From: RHKX01 sp964497825
GTDB taxonomy: Bacteria; Actinomycetota; Thermoleophilia; Solirubrobacterales; 70-9
Direction: 5' to 3'
NCBI GenBank assembly: GCA_964497825.1
Contig: CAZCFA010000002.1
Coordinates: forward strand, 13,324 to 77,323
DNA length: 64,000 nt
Below, piece after piece: positions 16,494 to 25,100 of this stretch; the first letter of the stretch is position 1, and each line of letters opens with the position of its first letter. The notes beneath the pieces were generated by a model. It did no database searches and was not told the DNA's origin. It worked only from the letters and a program-made list of their open reading frames with translations. The translations under genes and the position numbers were made by a program.

Positions 16494-17156
16494 TTGGGGG
16501 AGAGATCCACAAGCGCACGGCGGCAGCTGCATGCCGCTGTCGCCGTTGCCGTCCTCCTCCCGAGCCTCGCGCTCGGACTCGCCGCCTGCGGCGACGATGC
16601 CGCCAGCCAGGACGCGAACGAGCCCGCCGGCGACTATCCGGTCGAGGTGACGAAGGCCAAGTTCCCGACCTCGCAGCGGCTGGCGCAGACGTCCGAGCTC
16701 GTGCTCGGCGTCCACAACGGCGGCGACGACGCGCTGCCACAGCTCGCTTTCACGATCGAGACCGACGACGGCGATGCCGACGGTTCGTTCAACATCCGCC
16801 TCGACGAGCCCGGGCTCGCCAACCCGAACCGCCCGGTCTGGATCCTCGAGAGCAAGTACCCGCGGCCGGTCGGCACGCCGCCGCCGCCGGGGCTGGGGCC
16901 GGGCTTCCGCGCGCAGACCAACACCTGGGGCTTCGATTCGCTCGCCCCGGGCGAGACCGAGGAGATCGCCTGGCGGGTGACGCCGGTGATGCCGGGCACC
17001 TACACGCTGCACTACCAGGTCGAGGCGGGGCTCGACGGCAAGGCGCGCGCGGTCACCGCCGACGGCGGCGACGTCAAGGGCGAGTTCGTCGTCACGATCA
17101 CCGACAAGCCGCCGAAGGCCAGGGTCAACGACGCCGGCAACGTCGTCACCGAGTAG
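16494..17156 (+). CDS. Secreted lipoprotein of unknown function
   Basis: A 220-residue lipoprotein. The signal peptide (LHAAVAVAVLLPSLALGLAA) ends in lipobox LAAC followed by GDD, which should be retained at the membrane. The mature part reads as beta-rich, with SELVLGVHNGGDDALPQLAF and a C-terminal sheet ending FVVTITDKP. This resembles extracellular Ig-like or CARDB-type adhesive domains more than an enzyme. The TTG at 16494 is the only start that preserves the signal peptide in frame. It is divergent from the lipid ABC operon, which hints at a lipid-transport link but does not prove it. Confidence 0.72.
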   Translation: MGERSTSARRQLHAAVAVAVLLPSLALGLAACGDDAASQDANEPAGDYPVEVTKAKFPTSQRLAQTSELVLGVHNGGDDALPQLAFTIETDDGDADGSFNIRLDEPGLANPNRPVWILESKYPRPVGTPPPPGLGPGFRAQTNTWGFDSLAPGETEEIAWRVTPVMPGTYTLHYQVEAGLDGKARAVTADGGDVKGEFVVTITDKPPKARVNDAGNVVTE

Positions 17157-17220
17157 GCGCCCGCGCCGGCGCTCGCCCGGGGACCGGCCGCGGCGGCGCT
17201 CGGCTCGAGCCCGGCGGGCG

Positions 17221-18450
17221 CTGTGGCCGGCGCTGGTCGCCTGCTCACTGCTCCTCGCCGCCTGCGGGGGCGGCGAGCCGGGCAGCTCAGCGACGAGCGC
17301 CGGCGGCTCAGCCACTTCCGGCGCCGGCGGCTCGGCGACGAGCGCCGCCGAGGAACCCGCTGCGAGCGGTCAGCGGCGCCCCGGCAACGGCCGCGGCGGC
17401 GTCGAGCTGACCGAGATCGGCAGCTTCGACGCGCCCCTGTACGTGGCCCAGCCGCCGGGCGAGAGCAAGGACCTCTACGTGGTCGAGCAGGGCGGAACGA
17501 TCGAACGCGTCGCCGCCGACGGCAAGGCGACGACGTTCCTCGACGTCGCCGGCGAGATCACCAGCGGCGGCGAGCAGGGGTTGCTGTCGGTCGCCTTCAG
17601 CCCCGACTGGCGGCGCGACCACCTGCTCTACGTCGACTACACCGACCGCGACGGCGACACCCGCGTCGTCGAGTACGCCGCAAACGGCGGCAGCGCCGAT
17701 CCCGGCAGCGCCCGCGAGCTGCTGCACGTCGACCAGCCCTACGCCAACCACAACGGCGGCCTCCTCCTGTTCGGTCCCGACGGCAAGCTCTACATCGGCC
17801 TCGGCGACGGCGGCTCCGCCGGCGACCCCGACCGCAACGGCCTCGACCCGACGACGCTGCTCGGCAAGATCCTGCGGATCGACCCCGCGGCCGGCGACGG
17901 CCGCCCCTACCGGGTGCCGGCTTCGAACCCGTTCGCCGGCGACGCCGATGCCCGGGGCGAGATCTACGCGCTCGGGCTCCGCAACCCCTGGCGGTTCTCG
18001 TTCGACAGCGCCAACGGGAACCTGCTGATCGGCGACGTCGGCCAGGATCGCCAGGAGGAGATCGACGTCGTCAGCCCCGAGCAGGCGAACGGCGCCGACT
18101 TCGGCTGGTCGGCGTACGAGGGCGATGCCCGCTTCAACTCCGATCAGCAGGCGCCGGGCGCGATCGCACCGGCGCTGGTCGCCCGCCACGAGGACGGCAA
18201 CTGCTCGATCACCGGCGGCCTCGTCGTCCACGACCCCGACCTGCCGACGCTGCGCGGCCGCTACCTGTGGGGCGACTTCTGTCGCGGCGAGCTGCGCAGC
18301 TTCATTCCCGAGCCGGGCGAGCGGGCCCGTGACGACGTCGCCCTCGGCGAGCACGTCGCCGCACTCTCCTCGTTCGGGACCGACAACGACGACAACGTCT
18401 ACGCGGTCTCGCTCGACGGCCCCGTCTACCGCCTCGACCCGGCGAAGTGA
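17221..18450 (+). CDS. PQQ-dependent sugar dehydrogenase-like lipoprotein (Glucose/Sorbosone dehydrogenase family)
   Basis: A six-bladed beta-propeller of the glucose/sorbosone dehydrogenase family (YliI/aldose sugar dehydrogenase). Signature blocks are EQGLLSVAFSPDW, YANHNGGLLLFGPDGKLYIG, LGLRNPWRFSFD and LIGDVGQDRQEEID. An in-frame leader, LWPALVACSLLLAAC, gives a lipobox followed by a Gly/Ser/Ala-rich linker. This leader has no ATG, GTG or TTG upstream back into the preceding gene. The best start is therefore CTG at 17221. The first canonical codon (GTG 17443) would delete the signal and the first propeller strand. PQQ binding is inferred from family. Confidence 0.82.
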   Translation: MWPALVACSLLLAACGGGEPGSSATSAGGSATSGAGGSATSAAEEPAASGQRRPGNGRGGVELTEIGSFDAPLYVAQPPGESKDLYVVEQGGTIERVAADGKATTFLDVAGEITSGGEQGLLSVAFSPDWRRDHLLYVDYTDRDGDTRVVEYAANGGSADPGSARELLHVDQPYANHNGGLLLFGPDGKLYIGLGDGGSAGDPDRNGLDPTTLLGKILRIDPAAGDGRPYRVPASNPFAGDADARGEIYALGLRNPWRFSFDSANGNLLIGDVGQDRQEEIDVVSPEQANGADFGWSAYEGDARFNSDQQAPGAIAPALVARHEDGNCSITGGLVVHDPDLPTLRGRYLWGDFCRGELRSFIPEPGERARDDVALGEHVAALSSFGTDNDDNVYAVSLDGPVYRLDPAK

Positions 18451-18464
18451 GCGCCGCGGGCGGC

Positions 18465-18470
18465 TACGCT
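18465..18470 (+). promoter_or_regulatory. Putative leaderless -10 box TACGCT
   Basis: TACGCT lies 9 nt before ATG 18480, inside the short gap after the first dehydrogenase gene. It supports ATG 18480 over the GTG at 18447 as the start of the second dehydrogenase. Confidence 0.4.
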
Positions 18471-18479
18471 GCCGCGGCG

Positions 18480-19772
18480 ATGGTGCATCGGGGCAAGCTG
18501 TTTGCGATCGCGCTGGCACTGGCGCTTGCGCTCGGCGCCGGCGCGGCGGCGCTCGCGTCCGGCGACGGCGGCGGCCTCGCCGACGCGGCGGCGCTCGCGT
18601 CCGGCGGCGGCGGCGCGACGGCGGCCGCGTCCGGCGGTGCCGGCGGTGCGGCGGCGGGCGCCGTGGACGACCGGGCGCGGCCCGGCGACGGCCGCGGCGG
18701 CTTCCGGCTCGGACGCGTCGGCCGCTTCGACGAGCCCGTCTACGTGACCGGCCCCGCGGGCGCCGGCGGGCGCCTGTTCGTCGTCGAGCAGGGCGGCCGG
18801 ATCAAGGTCGTGAGCAGGCGCGGCAAGCCCCGGACCTTCCTCAGGGTCAAGGGCGTCCAGTCGGGCGGCGAGCGCGGGCTGCTCTCGGTCGCCTTCGCGC
18901 CCGGCTACCGCTCCAGCGGGCTGCTCTACGTCTACTTCACCGAGCGCGGCGGCGACATCGTCGTCCGCGAGTACCGGCGCGCCCGCGGCCACCGCTACCG
19001 GGCGCGCGGCAGGAGCGGCCGCAAGGTGATCGAGATCGAGCACAGCGAGTATCCGAACCACAACGGCGGCCAGCTCCAGTTCGGGCCCGACGGCTTCCTC
19101 TACATCGGCACCGGCGACGGCGGCAGCGCCTACGACCCGCACGAGAACGCGCAGAACCGGGGCAGCCTGCTCGGCAAGCTGCTGCGAATCGACCCGCGAC
19201 GCGACGGCGACGCCCGCTACTCCGTGCCGGGCTCTAACCCGTTCGTCGGTCGCGACGGACGCGACGAGATCTACGCCTACGGGCTCCGCAACCCGTTCCG
19301 GTTCTCGTTCGATCGGGCCGACGGCAACCTGCTGATCGGCGACGTCGGCCAGGATCGCTACGAGGAGATCGACTACGTGACGCTGGACGGCGCCCGCGGC
19401 GCCAACTTCGGCTGGGACGCGTTCGAGGGAACCCACCCGCTCAACGACGATCCGAGCCCCGATCCCGGCGGCACGCTGAAGCCGATCCACGAGTACTCTC
19501 ACGCGGGCGGCAACTGCGCGATCACCGGCGGCTACGTCTCCCGCGACCGGCGGATCCGGTCGCTGTTCGGTCGCTACCTCTACGCCGACTTCTGCAAGGG
19601 CCAGATCCGCAGCCTGGTCGCGAACCCGGGTGGCGCCTCAGGCGACCGCCCGACCGGACTGCCGGTCCGCTCCGGGGTCTCGAGCTTCGGCGAGGACAGC
19701 CGCGGACGGATCTACGTCGCCAACCGTTCGTCCGGAGTGGTCAGCGTGATCAGGCCGAAGCGCCGGAGGTGA
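18480..19772 (+). CDS. PQQ-dependent sugar dehydrogenase-like protein, tandem paralogue
   Basis: A second beta-propeller of the glucose/sorbosone dehydrogenase family, clearly paralogous to its neighbour: ERGLLSVAFAPGY, YPNHNGGQLQFGPDGFLYIG, YGLRNPFRFSFDRADGNLLI and GDVGQDRYEEIDYV all align. The N terminus MVHRGKLFAIALALALALGA is a secretory signal without a lipobox. It is followed by a long Ala/Gly/Ser repeat linker (ALASGDGG, ALASGGGG, AAASGG), so this copy is probably secreted rather than lipidated. ATG 18480 is preferred; a GTG at 18447 overlapping the previous stop would add 11 residues. Enzymatic activity is inferred, not shown. Confidence 0.85.
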   Translation: MVHRGKLFAIALALALALGAGAAALASGDGGGLADAAALASGGGGATAAASGGAGGAAAGAVDDRARPGDGRGGFRLGRVGRFDEPVYVTGPAGAGGRLFVVEQGGRIKVVSRRGKPRTFLRVKGVQSGGERGLLSVAFAPGYRSSGLLYVYFTERGGDIVVREYRRARGHRYRARGRSGRKVIEIEHSEYPNHNGGQLQFGPDGFLYIGTGDGGSAYDPHENAQNRGSLLGKLLRIDPRRDGDARYSVPGSNPFVGRDGRDEIYAYGLRNPFRFSFDRADGNLLIGDVGQDRYEEIDYVTLDGARGANFGWDAFEGTHPLNDDPSPDPGGTLKPIHEYSHAGGNCAITGGYVSRDRRIRSLFGRYLYADFCKGQIRSLVANPGGASGDRPTGLPVRSGVSSFGEDSRGRIYVANRSSGVVSVIRPKRRR

Positions 19773-19819
19773 ACGTCCCGCCGCGCGCGGGGTCCAGCCC
19801 CGTCCCGCTCGCCCCCGCC

Positions 19820-19911
19820 GGCGGCGGCCGCAGGACGGCGGACGGCTGACAGGGTGAGGCCGGGGGGCGGCGGCCGCAGGACGGCGGGCGGCTGACAGGG
19901 TGAGGCCGGGG
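19820..19911 (+). repeat. 46-bp tandem repeat, two copies
   Basis: Two consecutive 46-bp units, starting at 19820 and 19866, differ at one position (GGACGG versus GGGCGG). A partial third begins at 19912. They lie after the second dehydrogenase gene, at the left edge of the repeat island that fills 19773-20216. No gene is visible in that stretch on either strand. Confidence 0.75.
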
Positions 19912-19929
19912 GGCGGCGCGCAGCCGGCG

Positions 19930-20011
19930 CGGCTCGGCCTCTCCGTCTGGGATCGCTGGTCCTGGGCGACAGTGATTCCAGACGCAGCCACCGGGTGCGG
20001 CCAAAGCCGGC
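19930..20011 (-). repeat. Structured repeat (family A), second copy
   Basis: The reverse complement of this 82-nt block aligns with 4545-4625, with about eight differences and one indel. Read on the plus strand it forms a 14-bp stem: GTCTGGGATCGCTG pairs with CAGTGATTCCAGAC through two G-T wobbles. Relative to the 4.5-kb copy, substitutions in one arm leave pairing intact, which supports selection for structure. It is intergenic here. Confidence 0.75.
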
Positions 20012-20119
20012 GCGGCGGCCGCGCGGGGGTGGCGGCTGGCAGCGCGAGGCGGGGAGTGCACTGCGGCGATCGCTGGGCGGCGGCCGCACGGGGTGGCGGC
20101 TGGCAGCGCGAGGCGGGGC
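20012..20119. repeat. Direct repeat of a ~43-bp module next to the family A hairpin
   Basis: Two copies beginning at 20012 and 20078 share GGCGGCCGC, then GGGGTGGCGGCTGGCAGCGC and GAGGCGGGG. Their reverse complement resembles the CAGCCGCCACCCCG and CCCCGGCTTGCG modules at 4455-4540. The tail to 20216 continues with related GC-rich modules, for example at 20140-20190. No coding potential was recognised. Confidence 0.65.
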
Positions 20120-20216
20120 GGCCGCCGCGGATGGGCCGGGGCGGGCGTAAGCCGGGGCGGGCAGCGCAAGGCGCGCCGGGGCGGCCGCGGTCGGCGGCGG
20201 CCGTCGGCCCGGCGGG

Positions 20217-20426
20217 CTAGTTCCCGCCGGTGAGGCGGCGGTAGCCGGCGAAGGGCTCGCCGCCGACCTCGAGGACGTCGGCGAGCGTGAAGGCGTGGTT
20301 GGCGTCGCCCTCGCAACGCGCCGGGCGAGCCTCGGCCTCGGGTACGAGGCGGGTGCCGTCGGCGAGCTCGAGCTCGAACAGGCGCTCGGGGGTGGTCACC
20401 GTGGTCGTCGTCGTTCCGTGTTCCAT
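20217..20426 (-). CDS. Small hypothetical protein (69 aa)
   Basis: A 69-residue protein starting MEHGTTTTTVTTPERLFELE, followed by LADGTRLVPEAEARPARCEG and ending EPFAGYRRLTGGN. It reads as a small soluble beta/alpha domain and I recognise no family. GGGAG lies 3 nt before ATG 20426; an upstream ATG at 20438 has no ribosome site. It ends exactly at the edge of the repeat island. Its amino-acid composition is normal for the genome, unlike the repeat translations beside it, which supports it as a real gene. Confidence 0.55.
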   Translation of the reverse strand: MEHGTTTTTVTTPERLFELELADGTRLVPEAEARPARCEGDANHAFTLADVLEVGGEPFAGYRRLTGGN

Positions 20427-20629
20427 CTGCTCCCACATTAGCGGATGCTCACGCTGACATCGCCAGGAAACCGGGACGGCCTGGACGAATGTTTGCAATC
20501 TCACACAAAAGCGGCCGCCACCGCCACGAACCGGGACCGCGCCGCGCCGCCGCGCGGCCGGCGTGGCGAACCGCGGGCGTCAGCGCCGACCGCGGGGCGG
20601 CCGTCACGGGGCCCCGTCCGCCAGGGCCG

Positions 20630-21139
20630 TCAGGCCTTGCCCTCGGCCTCGTACTCACGCAGGAAGCCCTCGAACTCGCGCATGTGGCCCTGCTCGTCGC
20701 GAAGGATCGCGATCACCATGTCCTCGGTCACCGGATCGACGTCGGCGGCGAACTCGATGATTTCGTTGTAGTAGGAGATCGCGCCCGCCTCGGCCGCGAT
20801 AACGCCCTTGATCACGTGGGTGATGTCGGTCTGCTGCTTGGGCGGCTGCAGGAAGCTCTGCTCGGCGCTGAACGCGGTCGATCCGGGCACGACCCCGTAG
20901 AGCTCCTTGATCCGGGCCGCGAACTGCTGCGCGTGGCCGAGCTCCTCGGTGATGTCGGCGGCCAGCGACTCCTTGATCTCGGAAGCGCGCACCCCATCCG
21001 GGTTGACCGAGTTGGCGACGTAGCTCATCACCGTCTCGATCTCCATCCAGTAGGCCTTGGTCAGCATCGCAACGAGCTTCTCGCGGTCCGCTTGGTTCGC
21101 GTCGGCGAGGATGTCCTTCGAGCCTCGATCTGCCGCCAT
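20630..21139 (-). CDS. Ferritin-like di-iron protein (bacterioferritin/Dps-like)
   Basis: A 169-residue four-helix bundle. The iron ligands are spaced as in ferritin-like proteins: EIETVMSYVAN, ITEELGHAQQFA, AAEAGAISYYNEI and ILRDEQGHMREFEGFL, that is Glu, ExxH, Glu and ExxH. No heme-ligand methionine of classical Bfr is evident, so iron storage or a ferritin-like oxidase role is equally possible. The ATG is preceded by GGAGGT. The gene is divergent from the alpha/beta hydrolase, with about 75 bp between. It lies 10 kb from the Fe-S cluster genes, too far to claim co-regulation. Confidence 0.82.
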   Translation of the reverse strand: MAADRGSKDILADANQADREKLVAMLTKAYWMEIETVMSYVANSVNPDGVRASEIKESLAADITEELGHAQQFAARIKELYGVVPGSTAFSAEQSFLQPPKQQTDITHVIKGVIAAEAGAISYYNEIIEFAADVDPVTEDMVIAILRDEQGHMREFEGFLREYEAEGKA

Positions 21140-21202
21140 CGTCTGCTACCTCCGTCGGTTCTGGTTGCTGTTTCGTGCGGCGCCGCCGTCGGGGACGCCC
21201 GC

Positions 21203-21208
21203 TAGAAC
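21203..21208 (+). promoter_or_regulatory. Putative leaderless -10 box TAGAAC
   Basis: TAGAAC is followed by exactly 7 nt and then ATG 21216, with no ribosome site. The same hexamer and spacing occur before the degV-like gene at 37616-37621. Confidence 0.45.
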
Positions 21209-21215
21209 GCTTTCT

Positions 21216-22112
21216 ATGGACGCTACCCGTCGCACCGCCGCCCTAACCGCTCGCGAGCATCGCGTCGCGCTCGGCGGCGCCGGCACCCGCCTGATCGAGA
21301 TCGAGGGCTCGGGACCGCCGCTGCTGTTGCTGCACGGCTACGCCGACAGCGCCGACACCTGGCGGCCGCTGCTGCGCGAGCTCGAGCGCGCCGGCCGCGC
21401 CGCGAGCGCCGTCGACCTGCGCGGCTTCGGCACCGCCGCGGCGCTCGATCGGGGCGCGATGCTGCCGCAGTGGGACGCGCTCGTCGCTGCCGCCGTCGAG
21501 CGCGCCGCCGACGACGGCGAGCAGGTGGTCGTCGTCGGCAACTCGCTCGGCGGCGCCCTGGCGCTTCGCGCCGCCGAGCGCGACGACCTCCCGATCGCCG
21601 GGATCATCCCGATCGCGCCGGCGGGCCTGCACATGGCGCGCTGGTTCTCGGTGATCGAGAGCACCCAGCTCGTCAGGCTGCTGCGCTACTCGCCGCTGCC
21701 GATCCCCGAGGCGCTGGTGCGACCGATCGTCGCCCGCATCTACCGCGAGCTCGTCTTCCACGACCGCGCCGGCGCCGACCGCGACGTCGTCGATTCGTTC
21801 GTCGGCCACATCGGCACGCTCGAGCGCAGCACCGCCGTGCTCGAGATCGGCCGCCGGCTGCTGCCCGAGCTCGAGGACCCGTTCGACCTCGGCCGGATCG
21901 ACTGCCCGCTGCTGCTCGTCTGGGGCGAGCGCGACCGGATGGTCTACACCGACGGCGCCGAGCGCGTGCTGCGGACCGTCGACTACTCCGACATCGAGGT
22001 GATCCCCGACTGCGGCCACTGCCCGCAGGTCGAGCGGCCCGAGCTGCTCGCCGAGCTCGTGCTCCGCTTCCCGCAGCCGACCGAGGACGGGCGCCGGCGG
22101 ATCGAGGCCTAG
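21216..22112 (+). CDS. Alpha/beta hydrolase fold protein
   Basis: A 298-residue alpha/beta hydrolase. The oxyanion block is LLLLHGYADSADTW, the nucleophile elbow GNSLGG places Ser at about residue 110, and the acid and base lie in WGERDRMVY and CGHCPQVE. These are typical of lipase, esterase or haloperoxidase-like enzymes; substrate cannot be named. Start ATG 21216 is favoured by the TAGAAC box. The stop codon is shared with that of metH on the other strand through the palindrome CTAG, so the two convergent genes overlap by 4 bases. Confidence 0.85.
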   Translation: MDATRRTAALTAREHRVALGGAGTRLIEIEGSGPPLLLLHGYADSADTWRPLLRELERAGRAASAVDLRGFGTAAALDRGAMLPQWDALVAAAVERAADDGEQVVVVGNSLGGALALRAAERDDLPIAGIIPIAPAGLHMARWFSVIESTQLVRLLRYSPLPIPEALVRPIVARIYRELVFHDRAGADRDVVDSFVGHIGTLERSTAVLEIGRRLLPELEDPFDLGRIDCPLLLVWGERDRMVYTDGAERVLRTVDYSDIEVIPDCGHCPQVERPELLAELVLRFPQPTEDGRRRIEA

Positions 22113-25100
22113 GCCGAGGGCTCGGCGACGGCCGGCTCGCCCGCCTCCGCCGCGACCGTGCCGTCGCCCTCGACGTCGGCGTCGGCCGGCAGCGCGCCGC
22201 CGCGCTCGGTGCCGGCGATCAGCTCGTCCGGCTTCGGCTCGGCCGGGACGAAGCCCGACTTCATCCCGAAGTAGACCGCCTGCGGGTGGTGGGCGATGAT
22301 CGCCACCGTCGACTGCTCGGGATCGACCGCGTAGCCGTCCGACAGCCGCATCCCGATCTCGTCGAGGCCGAGCAGGCGCCAGACCTTCTCGTGCTCGGAC
22401 TGCTCCGGGCACGCCGGGTAGCCCCACGAGTAGCGGCGGCCCTGGCCGGCGTCGATGCCGAGCTCGGCGCGGACCTCGTGATGCAGCCACTCGGCCATCC
22501 CCTCGGCCGTCTGCACCCCGAGCCCGTGGGTGTAGAGCTGCTCAGCGAACTCGCCGTCGCGCTCGAGCTGCTCGATCCGCTTCGTCACCTCGGACCCGGC
22601 GGTGACCCCCTGCAGCGCGACGACGTCGCGCTCGCCGGAATCGATCGGCCGGAAGAAGTCGGCGAGGCAGATCCGGTCGTGTCTGGGCTGGCGCGGGAAG
22701 ACGAGCCGCTCGAGCTCGGCCTCGGGATCGTCGGGGTCGAAGATCACGAGCTCGTTGCCGTCGGCGTTGCAGGGGAAGAAGCCGAGCCGGGCCCGCGGCC
22801 GCAGGTAGTCCTGCTCGCGCCACATCCGCTCGAGCCGTGGCGCGAACCCCTCCTCCTCGCCGTCGCCCTCGACGATCCGGCGCCACTGCTCGCCCTTCTT
22901 GCCGCGTCCCCCCCAGTGCAGCTTGAACAGCACGTGGCGGTCGAGGTAGGGGAAGACCTCGTCGAGATCGACCTCGACGTCGCGGACGCCGAAGGTGCCC
23001 GGGGCCGGGATCGGGGTGTCGATGCGGACCGCGGAGCGGACGCTGTCGTCGTCGGTCGGCGGGCCGTCGTCGACCGCCTCGCCCTTCTCGCGCAGCGCCT
23101 TCGCCTCGGCCCGGATCCGCTCGACCAGCGCCGCGCGGGCGTCGCCGTCGACCAGCGCGTCGATCGTGTCGAGGCCGGCGAAGGCGTCCTTGCAGTAGAA
23201 GACGCCGGGCTCGTAGACGTCGTCCGAATCGCGTCCCCGCGGATACAGCGCGCGGCGGCCGAAGTCGCGGTTGATCGCGGCGCCGCCGATCAGCACCGGG
23301 AACCGGTGCCCGCGCTCGTGCAGCTCGCCGATGCAGGCGGGCATCTGCTTCGAGGTCGAGACGAGCAGCGCCGAGAGCCCGATCGCGTCGGCGTCGTGCT
23401 CGACCGCGGCGTCGATGATCCGCTCGACCGGGACCTGCTTGCCGAGGTCGATTACGCGATAGCCGTTGTTGGTGAGGATCGTGTTGACCAGCGACTTGCC
23501 GATGTCGTGGACGTCGCCGAACACGGTCGCGATCACGACCGTCCCCTTCGAGTGGCCCTCGATCTTGTCGAGGTAGTTCTCGAGCTGGGCGACCGCCCGC
23601 TTCATCACCTCGGCCGACTGCAGCACGAACGGCAGGATCAGCTCGCCGGCCCCGAACTTGTCGCCGACCTCCTTCATCGCCGGCAGCAGCACCTCGTTCA
23701 GCGTCGGCACCGCGCCGATCTTCTCGACCGAGCGGTCGATCCAGTCCTCGACGCCGTCCTTCTTGCGGCGCAGGATCTGGAAGTGCAGCGCCTGCTCGGG
23801 CTCCATGCCCTCGGTCGCGTCCGCCGCCGCGGCCTCCTCCTGCTCCGGCCCCTTGCTCTCGAAGTGGGCGATGAACCGCTCGAGCGCGTCGCCGGTGCGG
23901 TCGAGGACGAGGTCGTCGGCGAGGTCGCGCTCGGCGGCGGCGATCTCGCCGTAGGGGGTGATGTGGTTGGGGTTGACCATCGCCAGGTCGAGGCCGGCCT
24001 CGACGCAGTGGTGGAGGAAGGTCGAGTTGAGGACGGCGCGGGCGCCGGGCGAGATCCCGAACGAGACGTTGGAGACGCCGAGCGAGGTCTTGACCCCCGG
24101 CAGCTCCGACTTGATCAGCCGGATCCCCTCGATCGTCGCCAGCGCCGACGGCTTCCACTCCTCCTCGCCGGTGGTCAGCGTGAACGTGAGCGCGTCGAAG
24201 ATCAGCAGCTCGGGGTCGAACCCGTGCTCGCCGCAGGCGAGCCGGTGGATCTCGCGCGCGACCTCGAGCTTGCGCTCGGCCGTCTTCGCCATCCCCTCGG
24301 GATCGATCGTCAGCGCGATCAGCGCCGCGCCGTGCCTGATCGCCAGCGGCACGATCCGGTCGAGCTTCTCGCGCCCGGCCTCGAGGTTGATCGAGTTGAC
24401 GATCGCCCGGCCCGGGATCCGCTCGAGCGCCGCCTCGATCACCTCGGGCTCGGTCGAATCGACCTGGATCGGCGCCGGCTGCGTGAGCGAGATCCGGCTC
24501 ACGGTCTCGCCCATCTGCACGTCCTCGTCCTGGCGCTCGGTCAGCGCGACGCAGACGTCGAGCACGTGGGCGCCGCCGTTGACCTGGTCCTCGGCGACGG
24601 CGACGAGGCCGTCGTAGTCGTCGGCGAGCAGCAGCTCCTTCGCCCGCTTCGAGCCCTGCGAGTTGACCCGCTCGCCGACCAACGTCGGCGCCGGGCTCTG
24701 GACGAGGTCGACGGCGGTCATCATGCTCGCCAGCCGCGGCGGGCCGGGCGCCGGGCGCCGGGCCGGGACCAGGCCCTCGACCCGGGTGGCGATCGCGGCG
24801 ATGTGCTCGGGCGTGGTCCCGCAGCAGCCGCCGACGATCGTCACCCCGTAGCGCTCGACGAACTCGCCGAGCGCGGCCGCGATCTGCTCCGGCGTCTCCG
24901 GGAAGATCGTCTCGCCGTCGGGGCCCTGCAGCGGCAGGCCCGCGTTGGGGATGCAGTGGACCGGCATCGGCGCGGTCTCGCCGAGGTAGCGGATCGCGTC
25001 GCGCATGTCCTCGGGCCCGGTCGAGCAGTTGAGCCCGACGATGTCGACCCCGAGGCCGCCGGCGATCGTCAGCACCGCCTCGATGTCGGTGCCGAGCAGC

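Noticed and set aside
19900..20220. 106-residue plus-strand protein in the repeat island
   Set aside because: Entirely composed of repeat modules rich in Arg, Gly and Ala; no ribosome site and overlap with the family A hairpin.
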